Positions 1-13,200 of a DNA stretch of 64,000 nucleotides are shown piece after piece. A program made the position numbers and the translations under genes. The notes under the pieces are model-generated. The model did not search any database, was not told the origin of the DNA, and saw nothing but the letters and a program-made list of their open reading frames with translations. The DNA lies in assembly GCF_018320785.1 (NCBI RefSeq), contig NC_054882.1:23378719-23442718 (forward strand), in the 5' to 3' direction. Numbering within the stretch: position 1 is the stretch's first letter; each line of letters starts with the position of its first letter. This stretch comes from Cheilinus undulatus. Lineage: Eukaryota > Chordata > Actinopteri > Labriformes > Labridae.

Positions 1-77
1 ATTTGCAACATGTATAAAAATAACAGAATAATAATGATTGTCCAATTCAACATGCTAACATTGGCATTTCTTCACAG

Positions 78-1286
78 GTGCAGCTTTCCCTGGGGGATTT
101 CGTAGCAGCCAGGAGATCTCTGAAGAAAGCGCTCTTGCTGGGTTCCCAACAGCCACTGGACAGACAGGCTGTGAAGAAAGCATTCAAATATGGTAAGAGG
201 TTTATTTTCCCTCATTCAATCTTATTTTTCTCTCAAATTTAAAAAAGCTTTTGTCCCACTATATATCTGACTTGACAGCGGTTTTGTTTTTATTTCATAG
301 CTGACCAAGGCAGCAAATTAGAAGAAGAGTTTGGTGAGGATCAGGGTAAAAGACTCAGTCCTCATCAGGCTATTGGGCTGGCAGAGCAGCTTGGGGACCT
401 TTACTGTAAGGTTGGCTGCTACAGCAAAGCTCTGGATGCATACCAAGCTCAGGTAAAAATAACACTTTTGCAGCATATATTAACTACATTAAAACTCCTC
501 TTCAATCTTAAAGGTTGTTTTTTAGAACTAATTCCATTGGGCTTTGCTCTCTATGAAGCTAAGGGCTGCTGAGGCAGCAGGAAAGCCTGCCCGGGAGCTG
601 GCTGTTATCCATGTGTCCTTGGCTGCCACCTACACAGACCTGAGACAGCACAGCAAGGCCGTGGAGCACTACAGACAGGAGCTGGCTCTACGGCAGGGCA
701 GCTCTACTGAGGTACACATCCACAACCTCTTCCCTCACCACTCAGCAGCACCTACAACCCAAGACTCTGGGCTTCATACCATTTACAACAATCAGCTTAC
801 ACTTCACAAAAGAAAAATAAACATCTCAGTACGCTATGAAAACCAGTAAGCACGCATGACAAATTTAAACTTTTCACTCAAAGTAAAGATTCAGTTAATA
901 CTTTGAGACTCTTATTTTATTCTCAGATGAAGTTAATGGGGCTTTCACAAGGTTTAACTGGTCAAAAGTTACATAATGTGTACCTGAAAAGAAAACAAAG
1001 TATGGATTTGGTCAAAAATGTGTTGCGTGACTAGCGATTTCTCTCAGCTGCTTATGAGACATACAATAAAATGTAATTTTTTAGTTTTTTAAACTTTCAA
1101 ATATCTCAGTAATAATAATAAATCTTGTGTGTGGTTTAATAACGTATTTGTTTTTATCAGGAGTGTAGCACTTGGCTAAACATTGCAGCAGCTCAAGAGG
1201 AGAGCCACTGTGCCTTTGAGGAAATTAACAGCAGCTACAGCACAGCATTATGTCATGCTCGGACATCTGGGCAGGCCAGGCTCCAG
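78..1286 (+). other. tonsl: tonsl TPR exons
   Basis: Four exons encode helical TPR repeats. Recognisable stretches are [32 protein letters not shown] and [20 protein letters not shown], each showing the alternating small and aromatic positions of a TPR. In TONSL this half binds partners including MMS22L-linked factors and chaperones. Earlier TPRs lie before base 78. Confidence 0.85.
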
Positions 1287-4200
1287 GTGAGAGGAAACAT
1301 GTAAGGAGGGGGATAAACATACTTTAAAAAATGATGCAGTATATAAATTCTAATTTTCCTTTGACAGAAACGTGTGCTGAGGCTCTGGCTGGCGACCCAA
1401 AAGCGATGTGGGTCGCCAGATGCTGACGACACTGAGGCGAGGCTGCAGGAGCTTTGTGCTGCTGAAGGCTGGAGTCCAGATGACAGCGATGGTGAGGAAG
1501 ATGAACAGGAGGAGATGGACAATAGTGAACCTCTGGATGATAGTGATGTTGTTCTCTCAGACTCAGGTACACTGTTGTATATTCATTTTTAAAAACATCA
1601 ATTGTGATGTGGAAGTGGGTACATTTTTCTTAGATGGTCTTTTATTTTGTTTTCAGATGATGATTTGGAGGGTTATGACAAGATGGTATCAGGGAGGAGA
1701 AAGGCAGGAAGGGTAAGTTATGCACCAGTTTGCATGTGTAAAAAAAAGTCAAATATTCAATGTCTCTCACCCGTTATTGAATATTTTTTTCTTCTCTAGT
1801 GGAACAAAAGGAATGAGAAGGGTGAGACATCTCTGCACAGAGCATGTATAGATGGAAATCTGAAGCAGGTCCAGTACCTGGTAGAACAGGTAAGGGGGAA
1901 AACCACACCTAGGAAAGTAGTCCCGCTCTGCACAGTTCGTGCTTGTTTATGTCTGAATGCAGAGAGAAGCTGCCCATTCATGCTAATGGTACACAGATTT
2001 GTCCATATAAAGATGGTGAGATAGGACATAAGGTGGCTTACTTTCAAGTCTAGTTCCATTTCATTTATTTTTGAGTCATGTATAGTCAGAATTATTGTCA
2101 TGTTCACAAGAATGTTTGCACCTGACATCTTTTAGAAATAGAGCAGGAAAGTTTTTTTTACTCTAATTGTGTATGTCTTTCGGTGCCAGTGTTAAAAGTG
2201 TAAATTAGACCAATTAGTGTAAATTAGATGCTGTTTGTAATGAGGCTGATCTGTGTTGAAAGGGGCTGGTTTTCCCTAAATAATTATATAGACTCATTTA
2301 AGTTTATCAGCAGATACACTCTGGTGTTTTCACAGTGCATTTCTGCTATTTGGCAGCCCTGCCAGCTTTACGCCTTGAGACATTAATGCGAATACCTCAA
2401 CAGCATGATATTATTTATCTCTGTCTGTCAGTTCATATTGCTTTTTGATATTGTAGGACAGAGAGTGCGCATTAGAGCATAAATATCCCAGCTTTAAACA
2501 CCACTGTGAATTGGGCTACAGTTTCCTCTGCAGCCCATTTAGAGTGGCATATATCACTTTGAATAGTCTCTGTGGATTTAATGGTGTCTTTAGAAGTGAT
2601 TTGTTAAAGTTTAATGAATGGAAACGCTGGAAATCTTTTTGTGAATCATGCCTTTATCATTGATGCACTTTTCCCCTTTGTTGTGCCCAAAAATGCAAAT
2701 AAGGTCAAATGGGAAGAAAATGACAAAGATAAGCAGATGAGTCAACTCACTGAACTGTTCAAATGTTTTCTCAGTGCTCAGCAGCAGACTCCTATTCACA
2801 TAACTTCTTGCTTTTCAAATATTTACCCCCTGCTCAGGCAGCCTTACCTTGAATCATTCGTAGGGAGATATTAAGGTCCACTTAAGAAGCTGAGAGAGTC
2901 GAATGAAAGGCTGTAAACAAACGCTTATTCAAACAACCTGAAAGTTTTTTCCTGCTTCTGCCTATGTCAGGGTCACCCAGTGAATCCAAGAGATTACTGC
3001 GGCTGGACTCCCCTTCATGAGGCCAGCAACCACGGTCACTATGGTAAAAGATTTTGAGTTGTTTTAAAGTTGTTTTATGTAAATATAAAGAAATGAAACA
3101 TTTTCCACTCATACCTGTCTTTCTTTGATGCAGACATCGTGGCCGTGCTGTTGGAGCGAGGTGCAAACATCAATGATCCTGGTGGTCCTTTATGCGAGGG
3201 GGTAACTCCTCTCCACGATGCCCTTGCTTGTGGTAATTTACAAGTGGCAAGGCTCTTGATTGAAAAAGGGGCTTCTGTCATTCTGCGCAACTCCAAGGTA
3301 AGGAAAGATCTATTATGTTAAAAGAATAACATTCTCTTGAGAGGGGACATGGAGGATGTTTTGTTGGGACATTTTTTGTTTTTCATCTTGACTTTCTTTG
3401 TGTCATTGATACACGAAAAATAGCAATGTTCCCAAAATTTCATTAGCCTTTACTCACTTTCCTGTTCACATAAGCACCTCAAAGCAGGAAGTGGTCCCTG
3501 TTGGATGGGAATGGAGGGTCTCAGGAAGCAGGACTTAAAAGATGACATGAAAATGGCAGAGAATGTGTCTGGCAATAAAGTATCACTTACCGCCTTTGTA
3601 TTACTGCTACGTGTGATCAGAAGTTTTACATAGGTTGTTCGCAGTCACGTGATCCCAATCATGTGCAAATGCTTCTTGCTGGGCAGGGCGTGGGAGGTAG
3701 CCTTTAGGAATGAATAGGAACGGAGGAGAGTTAGTACTTTATAGCGCTCAATGGATCTCTATGCTGTAACATTCATCAGAAAATTTCTGCATATACAGAA
3801 TATGATCCCCACACTTTATTAAAAAAAGTGATTTTTAGCACAGTTTAACCAATTTACCTGGCGTGGAGGTGATCAACATCACAAATGACCCAGTCCTGCA
3901 GGCCTCCTGGTATCTAACTTTGTTTTTTCAGATGAAAAGAGGTAAGAGTCTTGAGGAGTATTGTACTGAGCTTAAAGGCCAGCTGAGACTCTTTAACATG
4001 TAAAAAATTAACTAAATAAAGTATCAATGGAATGAATTTGTGGAGTAAGCATGAACGAGCTTGTTCTATGAAACAGCTCCTAATGTGAACCACTGAAGCT
4101 AGCTCCGATTTGAGTGCCAGTTTTCTTTCCTTCATTCTTTGTCGTTATTTAATTCCCATTTAAAACACTAAACTGATACTATAACCCATGGTCATTAGCT

Positions 4201-7200
4201 TTGATAAATTCCCGGAAGAATGAGGTTGCGGCCGAAATGAGTTTTCTCCCAAAGGTGTCTGGACTCAGCTGTAGAGATTGGGTGTGGAGTTCAGATATGT
4301 GGAGAACAAGGAGTAGAGCCACTGCTCCTGCGGTTCGGGCATCTGATCAGAATGCCTCATGGGCGTCTCCCTTTGAGGGTCTTCCGGGACCATCCGGCAG
4401 GGAGGAGACCTCAGGGTGGACTCAGAATCTGCTGGAGGGATTATATTTTCTGTCTGGTCTGGGAACACTTCGGGATCCCCCAGGATGAGTTAGAAAGTGT
4501 TGCTGGGGAAGGGGGATGTCTGGGTTGACTTGCTCAGCCTGCTACTGTGACCCGGCTCCCGTTAAACAGAATAAGATGGATGGATGGATGCCAAACTGCT
4601 AGCTCTACTGAGTTGAGCCAAATGATCTTGATCTAAAAAGACGGGTTTCCCATCACAACGTGCAAGAATGGACAAACATCAGCTGAGAAAACACAAGCAA
4701 GATCAGAGTTCAGTCTGCTAAACCATGACAAAACTACTGAACCAAACCGAACTGCTTTGTGAAACTGGACCATACATGAGTGTTTTGTGACACCGCTCGT
4801 CCACGCTTTAGATGGAGGCTTTTAATCTGTGCCTGCTGCTGTTTCTTCATGAAGGCTTTTTTTATTTTTTTATTTTTTTGCCTGAATATTGAACTACTTT
4901 CTGGACACAAAAGCAGCTCAATGTTTTTATTTTTGCACCGTGAATGCTTGGCAGATTGTAAACAGCACAAAACATGACCTTTTTGTAGCATTACCAGCTG
5001 TTAATTTTAAGATTATCTAAGCCTTTTATTGCCATTGGAATACATGAGAAAAATCTTATCAAAACAAAAGATGGTGCACAAACCATAAATATTATCACAA
5101 CATAAATACACCAAAAAAAGAAGACCTAAAGTTAAAGTTCAAAATCTTTTTCTAAAAGCGCATTTCACACTGATTTCCTCTGTTTTACTTGAATCCGGTC
5201 TTGATTTTGGGCACATGTATTTAATAAAGGATATTTTCCAATCACAAACATTATTTTTAAATTATAAGAGCAGAAGTGATCCTGCAACATTTTGATAGTC
5301 TGATTAACTAAAAGTTTTTTTCTGTTTTTATTTAATCCATGTCATGCTTTCAGGGTGATACAGCCATGGACACCCTTCATCAGTGGATGAGGACGTACAG
5401 GAGGGAGCTGGACCAGGACACCAAGCAGGAGTGCATCGCCACAGAGAGACTGCTGAGGAAGGCGCTCACAGGGGGAGGTGAGGTCTTTTCATCTTTGTGC
5501 CATTTAGCCTTGCCTTTTCATTTATTTTTGCTTTATTCAAATATCCCCTCACACGGTTTTATCTTCGTCTTGCACAGTGCCTGCTGCTGCAGCCCCCGCC
5601 AAGCCTTTTGATGCCCTGCAGGACAGCCAGCTGTTTGATGCCGAGAACTCAGAACCGCTGTCGTCCTCTGGAGGGGGCTGTTCCCTCAGCCAAGACTGGC
5701 CTCGCACAAACAAGAAATCAGAGGTTAAAGACAAACCTGCCAGCCCAAAACGGTGGCAGAGCAACGGTTCATCACAGCGGCACAGAGCCAGGGGAACAGA
5801 GTCTGCCCTCCTTTATGGGGTAAAGCCTGGAAATGCTTACTCATATGACAATAATATTGCTTCATCCAACAGTATTTCTTTTAAAAAATGCTTTAAGATC
5901 ATGCAAACTGTGCTGTCTTTGACTGGTAGTCTTCAAAGGTTGCCAGATTTTGTGATACTTTGATTCTTTTCAGGACTATGTGGTTTAAAATATTAAAATC
6001 TCCTTTGTTTTATGATTGATAGCATCAGAAAGTGCTGGAACTTAAAAAATTAAAGATTATCATTCATATTTTGCACCCAAAACTCCTCTGGAGAAAGAGA
6101 ATACCAGTTGACATCCCATAATGATAAGAAGTTGTTACAAACCGAAAGCAGAGCAGTGACGCTGTCTAAAATGTACAAGTACACTGGCAATGTTGCAAAA
6201 GTGTGCTCACAAGTTTTTGTGTTTAAAAACAAGAAATGACCAAACATTGGCTACTTGGGACTTAAATTTTGGTTGCCATGATATTGATATTTTTCTCATA
6301 TCACATCAAAGATTAAGATTCCTGTATTGTAACAGCCCTATTTCTCTCATATTTTCTCAGAATGATAGCAGTTCATCAGACAACTCTGACTCTGAGCACC
6401 CGGTCAGTCCTCTTCGTCCGGTACGCCCCAGACAAAATTTCCCAGCTGCCTTGAGTCAAAAGGAATTCCCCCCTAACAGCGAAGCCCACTCAGTCCCAAG
6501 TTCAAGCCAGGACATGAGCATCAGGGAGGCCACTGCATCATCCGTCTTTGAACGAGAAGAGTACCACAGCGCCATCCGAGGGTTGGGCAGCGCAAAATCT
6601 CGTCTCCAGGGTCTGACACAGCCTCAGTTCTCCAGCACACCAGCTGCTTCCTCGAGTAATAAATCAGCTCTGGTTCCCGAGGAGGAGTATGTGGCAGACG
6701 ACTGGTTGGAGGATGATATGGAGGAGTTCCAGCCAAAGAAGAAGAGGAGGCTTCGGGTGGAGCAGAACGGGACCAGAGGGGAGGATGTAGCCTCGTCTTC
6801 AGGAGCAAGAAGCCAAAACAGGCACTTTAACTCTGACACAGCCTCCAGAGGTAGTACTTATTATTTTTAGTCCATTTTACACCACCTTTTTTGCTTTTGT
6901 TTAATGCCTTTTCTTTTTTTCACAGGCCCTGCAGTTCCTCCCTCCTCCAGCAGAGGTCTCTCTCTGAAAAAGAACGGCTCTGTAAAGCCTCACCAGGTGA
7001 AAATGACTCAGATGCCAGGGATGGTGAGGTTGGGCAGACGAGAGGTCAGCAGACCTCACAGCCCCGTGGTTACTGATGATGATGACATAAGAACTGAGAC
7101 TCCTCCGCCTCCACAAATACACATCCAGGTGAGGGAAAATCCCTCCTATACTCTGAGGGGTTACAGAAGGACACATCTAAAAATACATACAACAGGATTA

Positions 7201-10200
7201 TTTCCCTTTGAAAAGACTTATTTCAAGTTCCAGATAGTCAAATTAACATTCACTGAGAGACTGCACATCATTTATTCAGGACTTCATGCGTCAAGATGAC
7301 TATTCATATCACTACATCATTAGGAGCCATAACTGGAACATCATTTGTCAGGAATCTGTCTTGTTTCTTGATTAACTTTTAACAGTGATGAAGCAGCATG
7401 TCCTCCTCCACGTTCTCCCTGAATATTTCCTGCCCTTCTTCAGCTGTATTGTCAAAAAATAAAGGCAAAAACTCCCAAAAATAATCCTTTGAAAAATAAT
7501 TCTCTCTGCTCCTTGTAGAGCTACAAGCAGTGGAAATATTGGCAGCTATTTTTAATGAAGTTTTAGTTCAGATTGAAATACCTTCTAGTTTTAGTCACAT
7601 TTTAGTAACTTTCCGTGAAAGTTATATTCTACAGGTGCATCTCAATAAAGTAGAATAATGAGGTAAAGTTAATTTATTTCATAGTTCAATTTAAAAAGGG
7701 AATTTCATATTCTATATAGATGCATTACACACAGAGGGAATTATTTAAAGTCTTTGTTTCTTTTAATATAATTATTATGGCTTACAGCTCATAAAAACCA
7801 ATAGTTCATTATCTCATAAAATTAGACCATTGTAAAAAAGATCAGTATTGTAAATTAATTGTGTCACAGACTTATCAGCTGTCTAACTCTAAAAACCTGC
7901 AATGGTTTCCTGCGCCTTTAGGTGGTCTCTTAGGTGGCTTTTTCCACTTCATTGCATGTCATGGCTCTACTTGGTTTAACTTGGCATGGCAGCCCGGTAC
8001 GGCAAGGCAAGAGATTTGCTGTTCCACCACAACCGAGGCTTTGGGTGCAATGTCATCTGCTGCTGTAGGTCCACTATGTTTTCTGAAAACCAAAGTCAAT
8101 GCAGCTGTTAACTAGGAGATTTTAGAAAACGTCATGCTTCCATCTGCTGACTAGCTTTATGGAAATGCTGATTTCATTTTCTAGCAGGACTTAATCCTGC
8201 CCACACTACCAAAAGCTGGTTAAAAGACCATGATATGCCTTTGCTCCATTGGCCAGCAAACTCACTGGACCTGAACCCCATAGAGAATTCCTGGGGTATT
8301 GTGATGACGGAGATGCGAGACGCCAGACCTAAAATCATAAATGAGCTGAGGGCTGCTATCAGAGCAACCTGGGCTACATAACACCCCAGCAGTACCCCAG
8401 GCTGATTTTTCCCCATTTTTTATCATCAAAGATCTATTTTTAGCAAGTCATCGTCTCATTTTCCTCAATGAAAAGATAATAGATAGTGTGTGACAAGATT
8501 TTCATAGAGTGCTTTTATGATTATTATTATAGCAATGCATGCACAGTGTAGTAAAATAAAGATGTGGTAGACTACTGAAATATAAAGTTTGTTTTGAAAA
8601 GCATTAAAATGTACAGTTTGAGTCAGAGTTAGACAAGGTGCTTTGCAATTATGACTTTCAGCTGTATAAAGGACATAGTTTCCACTCATGTATTTTTTTT
8701 TCAATCATAAAATAAAAAGTATAAAATCTCATCTCGTCTAGTGAGATAAGAGTCTTGTTACACCCCTAGTAGATAACAAACATTTGTAGTTCTGGTTCGA
8801 CAGAATTAACACTGGCTACAAGAGACTTGACATAGATGTTTCTTTTTCTTTGCAGTTAGACCTGTAAAGAGTTCTTTTAATGTCAAATCTGTGCAGTTTT
8901 TCTTTAAAGAAGCTAATCATTGTAGTCTAATGTACCTTTTTATGTTTCCTATTTATTTCAGCCTCCAGCACATACTCTGACTGCTCCTGTCCCCATGGCA
9001 CTGCCTCCACCAATCAGAATGAGAGTCAGAGTACAGGAAGATGTTTTCCTCATCCCAGTTCCTCAGAGGTTTGTGTAAAATATAGTGGTATTGAAAATGA
9101 TATTTTCAGCAGTGATTTCAGAAGACAAAAAAATAAACAGATTCAAAACAAAAATAACAGAGAGAAAAGATCCAGAAAAAAATGTTAAATGACAAATAAA
9201 CAATTCTTGTCCAAAACATTTTTTATGCAGAGGTCCATCCTGATGTTTTTGTTGCATTCTCATTCTTCTCATTGTCCTCCAGTGAGGCAGACTCCTGCAC
9301 TGTGGCGTGGCTGTGTGATCAGGCTGCTCAGCGATACTATCAGAAGTGCGGGCTCCTGCCTCGCCTCTCTCTGCAGAAAGAAGGAGCTCTGCTCTCCCCA
9401 CAGGACCTGCTGCTGGCTGTTCTCCACACCAATGAAGAGGTGGAGACACTTTTAGAAAAAGGAATCCCTTACAAACTGCTGTATTATTTGATAAAGTCAG
9501 GACACTGATGTTTTTTTAATGTAGGTTCTGGCTGAAGTTTGCTCCTGGGACCTCCCTCCTCTCCCTGAGCGCTACAAGAAGGCCTGTCAGAGCCTGGCAG
9601 TGGGTGAGCAAAACAGCAACATTGATAACACTTTTTAAAAACACATTCTGCTGCATGAGTTGTCTTTGTCTCCCTGCAGAGGAGAACAAACGTGTCACCC
9701 GGCTTTGTGAGGTGCAGGACGGGTCCACTTCAGTGTCTGTCTGCGGCCTCAGCTTGGTGCCATCTTCCCTCAATCCGCTCCTCCGTGCGCTCAAACTGCA
9801 GGCCAGTCTCACTGAGCTGCGCATTTCAGGCAACCGTCTGCACGACAGCCTTTTCCCTGAGCTGGTGGCCACAACCATTACCATGCCTCGGCTTCGGCTG
9901 CTGGATATTTCTGCCAGCCAGATTACGGGGGAGGGGCTGGAGAGGGCGGTAAACAGTTTGAAGGGACACAGTCATCCTGCATTCCCGGTAATAAGCTCAA
10001 CTGGTCAAGTTTGTTTATTGTTTTTTCTTATTCAGTATACGTGGACAGACAGGATAATTTGGTCAGATAAATGTGTGTTTGGATCCAAACTTAATGTAAT
10101 TAATGAGCTATGTCTTGGTAAATAACATCTCAACCACTGTATTGTAGTCAGCAGAGGTTCAAACGCTTTATGGCCAAAACAGATGGTACTAAAAAAGGGC

Positions 10201-13200
10201 TCTAAAGAAACAGCGTGCTGTGGACTTTGGTGAATGCAGTAGAAATGCTTATGCAGGACAGCAGTTAAACCCTTTGTCCCTCTGGAGGAGGCCTATAGAC
10301 AGACTACAGGTATACTGGTGTGACATATAATCTGGATTTTATGGTGCATTTGCAGCCTGAGCAATATGTACAAATCATGAATTAGCAGGCTTTGGTGTAA
10401 TTAGGAAAACCCACATGTAAGGACATTGTAACAATGATTTACTATAAGATATCTGCATAAGAAGGCAGCTTACAGTTCATATAGGTAAAACATTTTTAAC
10501 TTGAACAACATATTTGTTTGATTTGTCTGTTTGGTTTTAAATATTGACTGAAATTTTTGCGCTTGCCAATACTGATGATTAAATTTTTGAGCTGCCAATA
10601 CTGATGCCAATAATCATTCATCTTCCCATTTTTTTCCTCTTAACATCTGCATTATAATGTTATTTCAGCAAAATATTCAAGAAAATTGGTTTCTTTTTCT
10701 GGCTTACATACCAGAGTGAAGCTTCTGTGTAACTTATTATTCACTGCTGATCTTTATGGGACTATTATTGTTGCAAACTATTTACTAATGCATCCAAAGA
10801 TCTGTACACAACTCTGCAAATGCTTACAAAGATTTGCAAATATGTGCACAAACCCACAAATGCGTGCACAGATCTGCAGATGTGTAAAAGTTTGCACATC
10901 TGTAAAAAGATTGATCTTAATTGCCAACATCACACAGCTCATACAGCGTTGTATTGGTGATTTCTGTTTGAAAAAAAAATGTCAAAATATTTTCTCGGAA
11001 CAAAGACTCTCTTGCAGTTGTTTGCAGCTGTATGTGGATACATTTAGACATTTGTTTTCCAAATGTAAGCTTGCACTGTAGAATTTTAAAGATTATATCT
11101 CAACACCTCCAAAGATAAAGCTCAGACTGTGACTAAACAAAAGGTGGTTTTGAAAACATTTTTTACTGCTGCTGTTTGGGTAAACCTTGGTGTCCTTTAC
11201 TAGTGCAGGACTGCAGTTTATTAAAGGCAGTCAAATTATATATTTATAACGCAGTTGAAGTGTTGTCACCTCTTGTAACATCTTTGTTACATCTCTGTTA
11301 GTGTGACTTGCCACTGAAACAAAAAATCCCCCCTGTTTGTTCTTGTTAATCTGTCTAAACCATAGTGTGAAGATAAAAACTTCTCATCTCAAGCAGCATG
11401 TACGTTTTCTCTGTCTGTTGTGAGAATCTGAAGAATCGAAAGGGATATGTTAAAACACCAGTACAGGGAATCATGTTTCATCCTGTCTGTTTTTTCCTGT
11501 TCTGCAGTGTCTGGAGGAGCTGGACCTCAGTATGAACCCGCTGGGTGACGGTATCTCTGAGTCCTTGTCCTGTCTGCTGTCCTGCTGTCCCCTGTTAGCC
11601 AAACTGTCTCTGCAGGCCTGTGGCTTCACCGCACGCTTCCTGCAGCAGCATCGACTGCTGCTTGCAAGCGCGCTAACAGGTAACATGAGCCTTAAGAACA
11701 AAAGCAAAAACTGAAATATCACAGCAATATTAGTATTCATTAGTATTGTGTATGGTGTGTTGTGTTGAGATTATTGGAGCACACCACACAGTATGATCAA
11801 AACTGCTCAGTGCCTGATTTTCTATCTTCATTTGTGGGTCTTTACCTTTGGCGCTGTCTGAGCCGTTGGAACAGGCTTTCATCAGGGATATCTCTGTACT
11901 TTGCTCTGTTCAGCTTTCCTTCAACACTGACCAGTCTCCCAGTCCCTGCTGCTGAACATCACCCCCACAACTTGATGCTGCCACCACCATGCTTCACTGT
12001 TGGGATGGTATTTAGCGTGTAATAAGCAGACATAACATTTAGAATTGAGGCCAAACAGTTCAATCTTTGATTCTTAGGACAGAGAACCTTGCTTCTCATA
12101 GTCTGAGAGTCCTTCAGGTGCCTTTTTGAAAACTCAAAGCAGGCATTTGTGTGTTTTGCACTGAGGAGAGATCTCCGTCTTTCCACTCTGCCCCAGAGCC
12201 CAAATCGGTTGAGGACTGCAGTGATGTTTGTCCTCCTGGAACATTGTCCCATCTACACACAGGATCTCACAGGTTGCCTCTCTTAGTGAGGCTGTTCTCC
12301 CCTGATTGCTGAGTTTGACTTCTCTTGGAAGAGTCCTGGTTGTGCCAAACTTCTTCAGTTTGAGACTTGTGGAGGCAGTGCTCTAGGGAGTCTGAAGATT
12401 TTTTGAGTGCACTGTAGTTTTTTGTTTGTTCTTTTTTACAATTGGATATTAGTGGAAGGTAACACATGCTGGCATATTTTTTGTGAGCTAAGTCAATTTG
12501 TAAATGTTTTAATAATACAAAAAACCTGTAGGAATAGATCGAAAATGTGACACACATGGTCCTTTGAACATTTTGTGGTCTTAAGGAGTAATGAGGAAGG
12601 TTTTTTTTTACTCGGGGGTATTAAAGGAGGGAAGGATAGATACACAGTCTAGCATACAGCCTTTTTATTTGAAATGATTTTGGAGGTTTTAAAACACAAA
12701 CTTGTAAAGCATATCCTCTGTTCTTCAGGAACAGGCCACCTGAAATCAGTGAGTCTATCCCACAATGCACTTGGCTCCACTGGCTTTGAGTTGGTATTAA
12801 AGACTCTGCCTCTGAACTGTCTCACACACTTGGAGCTGTCTGCGGTTCGCAGGGGTCCTGCTGATGTCCCGGCTCTGGAACACCTCTCAAAAATCCTCTC
12901 ACAGGTAAACACACCAATTATATTTACATATAGAGTTTAAATACAAACTGTCATGTGTGTTTTATGATTGACCAGGTTCAAGTGTGACTTTTTGAACAAA
13001 CATTTCTTGTTCATGGCAGGACGAGTGTTCACTGACACACCTGAGTCTAGCAGCAAATGGGCTGACTGACAGCAGCGTAGGGTTTTTGGCCAGGTATGTT
13101 TGAATTTACTGTTGGTTAACCTTTCTGAGGATGTGCATAGTTCATTAATGCAGGAGGTAATCTGTCATTTTTTACATGCCTCACTGTATTATTTTCTTCT

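Larger units (their letters stand above)
1800..5477 (+). other. tonsl: tonsl ankyrin-repeat exons (histone H4 reader)
   Basis: The exons 1800-1889, 2971-3043, 3134-3297 and 5354-5477 encode three ankyrin repeats ([20 protein letters not shown], then [20 protein letters not shown], then [20 protein letters not shown]) plus a capping helix. TPLHxA and the following GxxxxVxxLL are the ankyrin signature. In TONSL this domain recognises H4 unmethylated at Lys20, a mark of freshly replicated chromatin. Confidence 0.9.

Noticed and set aside
1253-1592. Overlapping frames opposite tonsl exons
   Set aside because: Shadows of the tonsl exons at 1161-1286 and 1368-1566, which have splice sites and family match.
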